Source: Pseudomonadota bacterium | GTDB taxonomy: Bacteria > Pseudomonadota > Alphaproteobacteria > Sphingomonadales > Sphingomonadaceae | DNA length: 14,146 nucleotides | Assembly: GCA_029781465.1 (NCBI GenBank) | Contig: JAKOWQ010000379.1 | Coordinates: 1-14,146, forward strand | Direction of reading: 5' to 3' | Shown: positions 7,509-13,996 of the stretch, piece by piece | Layout of the letters: every line of letters begins with the position of its first letter | Position numbering within the stretch: the first letter of the stretch is position 1 | The notes under the pieces: model-generated | Told to the model about the DNA's origin: nothing | The model's input: only the letters and a program-made list of their open reading frames with translations | Databases searched by the model: none | Translations under genes and position numbers: made by a program

Positions 7509-8360
7509 CGCGGCGCCCCCGGCGGCAAGCATGGTCCAGGCATAGCCCTCGAACAGTGTCGAAAGCGCCATCGCCACCACCGGAATCAGCACCCCGTTGT
7601 AGGCCGCCTTGCCCGGCCCCCATTCGCGCAGCAGCACGGCATAGAGCGGAAAAGTCAGCACCGAGCCGACCAGCGCCAGATAGGCCAGCCCCCCGGCATA
7701 GGGCAGGCTCCAGCCGAACCGCGGCGGGCCGACGCTGATCCAGGCCCAGAGGCCATCGGCGAAAGTCCCCGCCAGCATGGCCCAGGCCAGCAGCACGACA
7801 ACCGGCTGGCGCCGCGCGCCGTCGGTCGCCTGAAGGACATTGGCGAAAGAGGCCGAAAGGATTGCCCCGGCGCTGAACGCCAGCCCCGCCAGCACCGATC
7901 CGCCGCCCGTCGCATCGCGGTATTCATGCAGCATCAGCAGCGCGATTCCCGCTCCGGCGATCACCGATCCGACGATGAAGCGCTGGCTCACCGCGCGGCC
8001 GAGCATGATTCGCCCGAGCACGGCATTGGGCACCACCAGCAGCGCGAAAATCACCGCGACCACGCCCGAGGGAAGGTAGCGCTCGGCCTGATAGACCATC
8101 TGGAAATTGGCAAAGAACTGGAACAGGCCGATGGTTGCCGCCAGCGGCCAGGCCGACCGCTCAAGCCGCAGCCGCTCGCGCCGCGCCAGGCCGAGCGCGA
8201 ACATCCCCGCTGCCGCCAGGGCAAAACGCCAAGTAACCGACCAGGCCGGGGGCTCGCTGCCGATCTGGTGCTTGATCACCAGCCAGGTCGAACCCCAGAC
8301 AAGCGTGGTCACCGCAAAGGCGATCGCCCCGCGCGCGCGTGATCCCGAAGCGCCGCTCAC
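7464..8360 (-). CDS. EamA/DMT-superfamily exporter
   Basis: This 298-aa protein is built almost entirely of membrane helices (about ten) in two EamA repeats. The N-terminal signature WGSTWLVIKHQIG is followed by PPAWSVTWRF. Such proteins export small metabolites across the inner membrane, including amino acids (RhtA, YedA), but the substrate cannot be read from sequence. The start is taken as GTG at 8360, which overlaps the stop of the threonine aldolase-like gene as GTGA. The frame is open 18 more codons upstream to 8414, inside the aldolase gene, and this extension is charged and not helix-like. The overlap implies the two are made together, so an amino-acid-related substrate is a reasonable guess. 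The last 45 bp overlap the convergent epimerase gene. Confidence 0.92.
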   Translation of the reverse strand: MSGASGSRARGAIAFAVTTLVWGSTWLVIKHQIGSEPPAWSVTWRFALAAAGMFALGLARRERLRLERSAWPLAATIGLFQFFANFQMVYQAERYLPSGVVAVIFALLVVPNAVLGRIMLGRAVSQRFIVGSVIAGAGIALLMLHEYRDATGGGSVLAGLAFSAGAILSASFANVLQATDGARRQPVVVLLAWAMLAGTFADGLWAWISVGPPRFGWSLPYAGGLAYLALVGSVLTFPLYAVLLREWGPGKAAYNGVLIPVVAMALSTLFEGYAWTMLAAGGAALAIAGLAVALSRRD

Positions 8361-9352
8361 AGTCCGCCGATCGCCTCCGCCAGAGAACGGACATGGCCGG
8401 GATCGGCGTTCCACGCGGTCACCAGACGGGCCGCATCTTCGCCCCAGTCATAGAATGCGAAACCCTGGGCGCGCAGCGCGGTGCGCTCGGCAGGGGACAG
8501 TGCCAGAAACACCTCGTTCGCCTCGACCGGGTAGAGCAGCCGCCCGCCGGCGGCTCCCGCCAGTTCGCGCGCGGCGGCATTGGCCGCGCGGGCGTTTTCG
8601 AGCCACAGCTCGCCTTCGACCATCGCCAGCAGCTGCGCGGCCAGGAACCGGCCCTTCGATTGCAGGTGCCCCGCGCGCTTGCGCCGCAGCCGGGCGAGAT
8701 CGGCCAGCTCCGGATCGAACAGCACCAGCGCCTCGGCGCTCATCCCGCCGTTCTTGATGCAGCCGAAGGCCAGCGTATCCGCACCCTGGCAGGCCTCCCA
8801 CGGGGTGCAGCCCAGAAAGGCCACGGCATTGGCGAACCGCGCGCCGTCGACATGCAGTTTCAGCCCATGTTCCCGCGCGCTTGCGGCGATCCCGGCGATC
8901 TCCGCCGGAGAATAAGTGCAACCCAGTTCGCTGGTCTGGGTGATCGAGACCGCATGGGGCTGAACTTCGTGCACGTCGCGGGCGATCCCTCCCCGGATGC
9001 GGCCGATCTCGTCCGGCGTCAGCTTGGCTCCATCGCCTTCTCCCAGGATCAGCTTGGCCCCGTGGGTAAAGAAAGCGGGCGCGCCTCCCTCGTGATGTTC
9101 GATATGGGCCGCGCGGTGGCAGATCACCCCGCCGTGTGGGGGCACCAGCGTCGCCAGCGCAAGGCAATTGGCCGCGGTTCCGCTCGCCGCCCACAGCACC
9201 GCGCAGGGCCGACCGAACAGCTCGGAAAAGGCCGTATCGAGCCCTTGGCTCAGTGCGTCGCCGTCATAGGGCGGCTGGGGCGCGTCGGCATCGCGCATGG
9301 CCTGCCACACCCGGGGGTGGACGGCGGCGGCATTGTCGGACAGGAATTGCAT
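8357..9352 (-). CDS. L-threonine aldolase-like PLP enzyme (low-specificity type)
   Basis: This 331-aa fold-type I PLP enzyme belongs to the beta-eliminating lyase/threonine aldolase group, which cleaves threonine or allo-threonine to glycine and acetaldehyde. Visible motifs are FLSDNAA at the N-terminus, ASGTAAN (57-63), a HIEHHEGGAP segment (83-92), HVDGAR with D169 binding the PLP ring nitrogen, and FGCIKNGG, in which K200 is the expected Schiff-base lysine. The ATG at 9352 (MQFLSDNAAA) matches the family N-terminus. An open extension to 9670 overlaps the divergent acetyltransferase gene and is rejected. No clear ribosome binding site precedes the ATG. The downstream exporter overlaps by 4 bp. 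Cytosolic; the exact amino-acid preference is not settled by sequence. Confidence 0.92.
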   Translation of the reverse strand: MQFLSDNAAAVHPRVWQAMRDADAPQPPYDGDALSQGLDTAFSELFGRPCAVLWAASGTAANCLALATLVPPHGGVICHRAAHIEHHEGGAPAFFTHGAKLILGEGDGAKLTPDEIGRIRGGIARDVHEVQPHAVSITQTSELGCTYSPAEIAGIAASAREHGLKLHVDGARFANAVAFLGCTPWEACQGADTLAFGCIKNGGMSAEALVLFDPELADLARLRRKRAGHLQSKGRFLAAQLLAMVEGELWLENARAANAAARELAGAAGGRLLYPVEANEVFLALSPAERTALRAQGFAFYDWGEDAARLVTAWNADPGHVRSLAEAIGGL

Positions 9353-9406
9353 GGCGCGCGGGTGAATGGGGCTGCGCGCCGCAAGCGTCAAGCAGCGAGG
9401 AACGGT

Positions 9407-9697
9407 ATGGACGAGGTCACCATCACCCGGCACGATGCGGGCAATCGCGGCGAATACCGCGCCCATGTGCAGGGCAGCCGCCACATCGGCCGCCTCACCT
9501 GGGTGCTGCGCCAGGGCGTTCGGGTGGCCGATCACACGCTGGTCCCACCCGCGATCGGCGGGCGCGGGATCGCCGCGCGGCTGGTTGAGGCTCTGGTGGA
9601 GGACGCCCGCGCGCAGGGTTTCCGGATCGATCCGCGCTGCAGCTATGTCGCGGTGGCCTTCGATCGCCACCCCGAATGGGCGGATCTGCGTGGCTAA
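9407..9697 (+). CDS. Small GNAT-fold N-acetyltransferase (COG2388/YidJ type)
   Basis: This 96-aa protein matches the compact GNAT family typified by COG2388. The core reads GRLTWVLR, then VRVADHTLVPPAIGGRGIAARLV, in which GGRGIA (51-56) is the acetyl-CoA pyrophosphate loop. The C-terminal SYVAVAFDRHPEW (79-91) is the typical ending of these proteins. The acceptor substrate is unknown. The ATG at 9407 has a GAGGAA ribosome binding site 4 nt upstream. It is divergent from the aldolase gene, only 54 bp away, so the two share a very short control region. Confidence 0.88.
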   Translation: MDEVTITRHDAGNRGEYRAHVQGSRHIGRLTWVLRQGVRVADHTLVPPAIGGRGIAARLVEALVEDARAQGFRIDPRCSYVAVAFDRHPEWADLRG

Positions 9698-9715
9698 GCG
9701 GGATCGTTAACCCGC
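9698..9715 (+). terminator. Short stem-loop after the acetyltransferase gene
   Basis: GCGGG (9698-9702) pairs with CCCGC (9711-9715) around an 8-nt loop, directly after the TAA stop. There is no T-run behind it, so it is a weak or factor-dependent terminator at best. A second perfect inverted repeat, CGGGAT-TC-ATCCCG (9747-9760), follows within the same 113-bp gap. Confidence 0.3.
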
Positions 9716-9810
9716 AAGGCAGGTCCATTGGTGCAATCCGGTTACCCGGGATTCATCCCGCCCGGCCAGTCTGGCGGCGACCAGGGACATCATGCAGCGG
9801 AGCAAAGCCC

Positions 9811-9939
9811 ATGCGCCATGTCTTTCTGGCACTCGCCGCCCTTGTCGCCGCGCTGACCTGGGCCAACAATTCAAGCGAAGGCAAGCGCATCAAGCGCCAG
9901 ATGCTCGAGCATCCCGACCAACCCGCCCGGCTGTACTGA
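9811..9939 (+). CDS. Small 42-aa membrane or exported peptide
   Basis: The ATG is followed by a hydrophobic helix (HVFLALAALVAALTWA, residues 3-18) and then a short charged tail rich in K/R (EGKRIKRQ). That is the pattern of a single-span small membrane protein or of a signal peptide with cleavage after LTWA. A GGAG ribosome binding site (9799-9802) lies 8 nt upstream. Base composition is like the backbone. I do not recognise the family. It is the last backbone-like feature before the composition drops at about 9990. The frame is open upstream to 9676, overlapping the acetyltransferase gene, but only the 9811 start has a ribosome binding site and a plausible N-terminus. Confidence 0.5.
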   Translation: MRHVFLALAALVAALTWANNSSEGKRIKRQMLEHPDQPARLY

Positions 9940-10016
9940 TCTTCGGACCGGTGCGGCGGTGAAGGGCCGCTGGAGCGGTGAAGGGAAGCCAAAAATGATT
10001 TTATGTTATTGATATA

Positions 10017-10030
10017 AAAGTAATTACTTT
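10017..10030. repeat. Perfect 14-bp palindrome in AT-rich segment
   Basis: AAAGTAATTACTTT is its own reverse complement and lies in the AT-rich stretch. It could be a dimeric protein-binding site or recombinase crossover core. It could also be chance, since AT-rich DNA produces palindromes readily. Confidence 0.6.
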
Positions 10031-10046
10031 AGTCTATATCCGCTAG

Positions 10047-10067
10047 TGGCCCCCAATATGGCCCCCA
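10047..10067. repeat. Two direct copies of TGGCCCCCA, 12 bp apart
   Basis: TGGCCCCCA occurs at 10047-10055 and 10059-10067, separated by three bases. The period of 12 bp is close to one helical turn. The position right after the AT-rich segment fits integrase arm-type sites at the end of an integrated element, but no integrase gene is in the window to confirm this. Confidence 0.6.
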
Positions 10068-10068
10068 G

Positions 10069-10296
10069 CTACGGTAGATGCCTGTGGAAATCCTGAGATT
10101 GTCGAGGACTAATCGCAGACTGGAATAGCCGCTTGTGAAGACGATCCTCAACGGTCCATTTCATGAGCGGAAGTCCGGATAGCAGAGACAAAATGGAGTT
10201 CGAGCTGTTCTGAAAGCCCACTGCCGTTGCACCAGGGAATTCGCGATTTACGCTGCGGCCGGTTAACCCGGCTCCAGATTGAATTTTCTGCTCCAG
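10069..10296 (-). pseudogene. Possible gene remnant, 75-codon open frame without a proper start
   Basis: Following the large gene on the same strand, a frame stays open from a TAG at 10297-10299 to a TAG at 10069-10071. It reads as plausible protein, for example NREFPGATAVGFQNSSNS and then LMKWTVEDRLHKRLFQ. G/C is higher at codon position 1 than at 3, and lowest at 2, a mild sign of coding. The only ATG (10164) would give 31 residues and has no convincing ribosome binding site. It could be the tail of a decayed gene or a chance frame. Family not recognised. Confidence 0.2.
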
Positions 10297-10345
10297 CTAT
10301 CCAAGAGTGGTGGCCGTCAAGCACTGATCCATTTTCAACGAATTT

Positions 10346-13300
10346 CTACACCACCGATCCTAGGTCATCTAACATGCAAGATTGGGAATCTGGATCGTAA
10401 TCAAGCATATGAAAGTTCATCGGCTGCGGTGCATCGACCACCATTAATCCAACTACTTCCGGGACGGTAGGTAGGCCTAGGCATTGACCAAGTTCTAGTG
10501 CGTGGTGTCTCAAGTGCCGGACGCGATTGAGATGCCTCAGCATTTTGTCCGGTCTTTCCACGCCCTTCCTGTCAGTTCGCGATTGACCTCGATACTCGGT
10601 CATGCGTGCCGCGACCTCAGACTCGGTCCGGCATAGCCTCAAGTTCTTTGCCTCTATGACCCAGACCTTCGACTGATCGGTGCTGATTGCGAAAACATCG
10701 ACATCGCCCAAGTCTGTGTCCGAACCCTGTTGTAGAAGGTCATTCACCGTCCTGCGCGTTGATGCTTGCAGGCCCAGACCATTTAGCGTGGCCGCCACCT
10801 CGTCCTCGAACTCTCGGCCCAGCTCGTCTGCGCGGCGCCCTGCATATCTTCGGGCTTCGGACGATGACCAGAACTCCCCATGCATGCTACCTTCATGCAT
10901 GGTTCCGACGGCATACATGAGCGCGTCACTAATTATCATTGGCGCGACCAGGACGACCGGATCGTCGCCATCGCTCAGGGCCAGAAGAGGGCGATTTATG
11001 AGGGAGTTTGGTCTATCGAACCTCGAAAGATCGAGGTCTCTAGGTATCAGCCAATCCTCTTCCTTGCCCCAATTTTCACGCCGTTTGAGTGTCAGCCGTT
11101 CCAGCAAGGCGGCAATGTTACCCTGCGGATAGTCCTTGTTCCCTTCGAGCCAAGCGGCGATTTCCGATCGCTTGAGCGCAAATGCGCCTTCGCCACGCTT
11201 TTCCGCCAATTGCAACAAAGCCGGAGCCAGGTCGACCAAGGCCTCTGAGGAAGTCGAAAACTCTGCTTCGATCGCCTCGCGGAAGTCCTCGTCCCAAGGT
11301 AATCCGCCTTCTTGTGAAGGGGGCAATTTTTCAGCCCTAGCCGCATAGCCTTCAGCCGCTTCATCCAATGTTTTTGCATGGAGGCGTTCGGTCGCCGGAA
11401 TCAAGGTTTTCTCGAATACAGACCGATCGCTCATCAAGTCGCCGCCAGGGCTGATCTTGAGGTGCGGTGGCACAAGACCAGCCCTGATTGTCGCGTAGAG
11501 CTGTCCGTTTCCGAATAGTAGCAATGCGCGCGCATACATCTCGTCGAGGTCTTCGCGACTTGCATGTGCCCCGCCGCTTTCGGGTGCCTCACATGCGGCG
11601 ATCTCGCAAATGACTTTCGATGCTCGCTGGACGGCGTTGATTTCGTTTTGGCGCTGCATCGCTGCCAAGTCGGCGGCTTGCCCCCTGATCGATCGCAATG
11701 CGCGAATGCTCGTCCGCCATATTCGCTGTTCATTTCGTGCCGCTTGGTATCGCTGCGCAGATGCTTGGATCAGTTGCTCTCTGTTGAAGCCCTTGATGTG
11801 CTCGATTAACTCGCCGAGCACAAAATCGTAGTAGGACCTAAGGAAGCCCCTACATGCCTCTTCGCCCTTGAATTCATAGCCGTCCGATCGGCTATGGAAT
11901 CTCCACACGGAGCCGCATTTCACCAGTGAGGACGCTGACAGCGGAATTTTTCGGAATTGATCGATCAGGCCGCCGGCTGACATCCTTTCTATCACAGATT
12001 TGACTTCACCTGCGTGGAGCCAACGCCAGTCAGGGGAAGGGACGGCAAGCGAGACACTTTCGGAGATTTCATCCCTCGTAGGCGCGCCTTCGCCGTCATC
12101 CAGCAGTTGTTCTAGGAGAGTTACGGCGAAAGCCCGTTCCGCCTTGTTCTCGGCTTGCCAGAGCGCTTCTATCCAGCGTGCTCTCAATCGGACTCTCCGC
12201 GTACCGTCCGTATCCGTGGATGATTGGATATGCTGGAACGGGTCAGTTTCCCCCTCATTGTCGCGATGCTGAGTCCCGTCGCCTTCTTCCACTTCAATGC
12301 AGACATAGCGTGGACCGGCACCCAGACGACTTCCGAAATCATCCAGAATCTGCGGCGCAACCTCAGCCAGCCACTGCATGGCGGCATTCCAGACCTGATA
12401 GAGCCAATCGAAAGAGACAGGCTCCGCGCTGCCCTGTACCGCTTCGACCCACCAGACCTGGTTAGCCAGCGCTATTGCGCCGATGAGCCGCTGAGCAATC
12501 GCGTCTTCGATACTGCCATAGACGGGCTTGAGGCCATCCGGCCCCCAGTCGATCCGTTGGACTCTCCTGAACGTGCCATCCCTAAAGGGCAGCGTTCGCA
12601 AATCTCTATTCCGTGCGGACTCGACGCGCGGTTCGAAGAGATCGTTGATTGGCATCATGACGTTGCATGGCGGTTCCATGTCAACCATGTGCTCGGGGAT
12701 AACCTGTCCGTTGGTCGCGCGCCAACTGCCGAATAGGTTCAACGTGCCATTGACGTTATCGACCCGATAGCCGAGGCCTTCCAGCAGCTCGACCTGAGTG
12801 ATGACCCGCCAAAGGCTGTGAAGCTTGCCTTCTTTGCACGCACCAAGCTGCGCTGCGTCGGCAAACGATAGCGGCAAATACCGCCAACCTGCCGGTAATT
12901 TGCTCTCATCCAGTTCGGGGTCGAAAGCGTAGCCGCCGCCCCATCCACCCATTAGTATGACCGTGATCGCCTCGCGAAAATCCTTCTGTTCACTCAGGAA
13001 CTGCCAGAAGCGCTCGATGTCTTCCCGTATCGCCAAGGTCGTTTGTTCACTGATCCTGGCGACACTGCCAAACGCAACATTCGGGAAATTCGCGAGAGAA
13101 ATAGGGAGCTGGATCACGTGCAGGAAACGGCCAGATGAGAAACGGCATACGCTGCCGCGCAGCCCGTCTTTGCTCGGCCCCGTCAGCTGGATATTTCGTG
13201 TTGGCCAGAAGCCCGTCCATTCGGAATAGGCCTCTTGAACGACCATCAGGCGGTGACAGAACTCCGCTTCAAAGCCTCCGTTCTTGGCGGCGAGAAGCAG

Positions 13301-13900
13301 CAATGCTCGAACCGCGAGCGAAATGGCTCCTGGGTTCAGGACAAGAACACCATTGTCTATCGAAGCGAGCGGATGGAATTCTAGCGGGCTATCGCCGGGA
13401 AGGGCTTCGATCAGACTTGGGTGATACCGTTCGTCGAGAATGAACGGGGCGAGATCTTCCTTCGAGATACCGAGCTTTCCGAGGTCTGAGTCCGAGAACG
13501 TAACGCGCCGCGCTATAGCCCTTAGTCTCTCCGTAGAAGGCAATACCATGTTGTCCCACTCCTCACCTGGTTCGAAAGCGTAGCGTTCCACTTTCGACCG
13601 CCTCGCGAGCGCATCGCTCAGTTTTAAAAGGCTGTAAGCTGTATCGAGCGCATAGCTGGTGAGGTCCGTTTCAGGCAGTGCTTCGAATGCTTGGATGACC
13701 GTATCCGTATACTGCGCTGCATGTTCCCAGTGGCCATCAAAGATCAGGAAATCGCCACGCGATGTAGGCACCGCATCACAGAAAAAGTCCTCGATCGGGT
13801 CCTCAAGGCGCACGACGCGTGCGGCATCGAACGAACCGTTGAGGATGGTCTCGATATTGGACTTGCTGGGCTTGATCTTTCCGTTGGCCGTGGAGAGCAC
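10346..13900 (-). CDS. Very large unrecognised protein with C-terminal PD-(D/E)XK nuclease motif, 5' end truncated
   Basis: The readable protein has 1184 residues. A C-terminal endonuclease-like domain is visible from about residue 1025. It comprises a helix REFEDEVAATL with E1032/E1034, then GDVDVF (D1066, D1068), then VWVIEAKNL with E1083 and K1085, which is the E...D...ExK order of the PD-(D/E)XK fold. A helical tail rich in R and H follows (DKMLRHLNRVRHLRHH). The first ~1000 residues match no family I can name. They include a glycine-rich MGGWGGGYAF (317-326) and a long helical, charged stretch at about 700-770. No helicase, methylase or membrane motif is seen. The first start is GTG at 13900, without a ribosome binding site. 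The frame stays open upstream to the IS terminal repeat and reads sensibly (RLDWLLRLVLS), so the native start is probably lost. GC is lower than in the backbone, suggesting transfer. Nuclease activity is inferred; a defence role is speculative. Confidence 0.85.
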   Translation of the reverse strand: MLSTANGKIKPSKSNIETILNGSFDAARVVRLEDPIEDFFCDAVPTSRGDFLIFDGHWEHAAQYTDTVIQAFEALPETDLTSYALDTAYSLLKLSDALARRSKVERYAFEPGEEWDNMVLPSTERLRAIARRVTFSDSDLGKLGISKEDLAPFILDERYHPSLIEALPGDSPLEFHPLASIDNGVLVLNPGAISLAVRALLLLAAKNGGFEAEFCHRLMVVQEAYSEWTGFWPTRNIQLTGPSKDGLRGSVCRFSSGRFLHVIQLPISLANFPNVAFGSVARISEQTTLAIREDIERFWQFLSEQKDFREAITVILMGGWGGGYAFDPELDESKLPAGWRYLPLSFADAAQLGACKEGKLHSLWRVITQVELLEGLGYRVDNVNGTLNLFGSWRATNGQVIPEHMVDMEPPCNVMMPINDLFEPRVESARNRDLRTLPFRDGTFRRVQRIDWGPDGLKPVYGSIEDAIAQRLIGAIALANQVWWVEAVQGSAEPVSFDWLYQVWNAAMQWLAEVAPQILDDFGSRLGAGPRYVCIEVEEGDGTQHRDNEGETDPFQHIQSSTDTDGTRRVRLRARWIEALWQAENKAERAFAVTLLEQLLDDGEGAPTRDEISESVSLAVPSPDWRWLHAGEVKSVIERMSAGGLIDQFRKIPLSASSLVKCGSVWRFHSRSDGYEFKGEEACRGFLRSYYDFVLGELIEHIKGFNREQLIQASAQRYQAARNEQRIWRTSIRALRSIRGQAADLAAMQRQNEINAVQRASKVICEIAACEAPESGGAHASREDLDEMYARALLLFGNGQLYATIRAGLVPPHLKISPGGDLMSDRSVFEKTLIPATERLHAKTLDEAAEGYAARAEKLPPSQEGGLPWDEDFREAIEAEFSTSSEALVDLAPALLQLAEKRGEGAFALKRSEIAAWLEGNKDYPQGNIAALLERLTLKRRENWGKEEDWLIPRDLDLSRFDRPNSLINRPLLALSDGDDPVVLVAPMIISDALMYAVGTMHEGSMHGEFWSSSEARRYAGRRADELGREFEDEVAATLNGLGLQASTRRTVNDLLQQGSDTDLGDVDVFAISTDQSKVWVIEAKNLRLCRTESEVAARMTEYRGQSRTDRKGVERPDKMLRHLNRVRHLRHHALELGQCLGLPTVPEVVGLMVVDAPQPMNFHMLDYDPDSQSCMLDDLGSVV

Positions 13901-13950
13901 GAGGCGTAGTAGCCAATCAAGTCTAACTGCGTTTACGTGATAGCGAGGTC

Positions 13951-13975
13951 GCGTCCGTCAAGGTGGTGTAATTTC
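13951..13975. repeat. Putative terminal inverted repeat of the IS256-family element
   Basis: The segment beginning GCGTCCGTCAAGGTGGTGTA lies just outside the transposase stop and has the look of an IS256-family end. Only one end is present, so the exact border, give or take a few bases, and the 8-9 bp target duplication typical of the family cannot be fixed. The TGA at 13958-13960 that closes the frame upstream of the large gene lies inside it. Confidence 0.55.
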
Positions 13976-13996
13976 GGCTGTGGCCGTGGGCCATCG

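Larger units (their letters stand above)
9940..10345. other. Gene-poor junction between backbone and accessory DNA
   Basis: About 400 bp holds no confident gene. From left to right I see an 11-bp tandem repeat GCGGTGAAGGG (9956-9966 and 9975-9985) still in GC-rich sequence. It is followed by an extremely AT-rich stretch (9991-10040, 8 G/C in 50) containing a 14-bp palindrome, two TGGCCCCCA copies, and then mid-GC sequence with an open minus-strand frame (10069-10296). A GCCGG-TTAAC-CCGGC stem-loop (10258-10272) lies downstream of the large gene, without a T-run. The abrupt change at about 9990 suggests the edge of an integrated element. No tRNA or integrase is visible. Confidence 0.5.

Noticed and set aside
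8339..9406. A long plus-strand extension upstream of the GNAT gene
   Set aside because: It is antisense to the threonine aldolase-like gene. The ATG at 9407 has a ribosome binding site and gives the normal length for this family.
9353..9670. A 106-codon N-terminal extension of the aldolase-like gene
   Set aside because: It overlaps the divergent acetyltransferase gene completely, and the family N-terminus (FLSDNAA) starts right at 9352.
9940..9990. A tRNA gene or 3' tRNA fragment as island target
   Set aside because: No T-arm (GGTTCGA-like) or acceptor-stem pairing can be found here, so a tRNA target is not supported.
10279..10470. A 63-codon plus-strand frame across the end of the large gene
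   Set aside because: It overlaps the nuclease-motif domain on the opposite strand, has no ribosome binding site and does not read like a protein.
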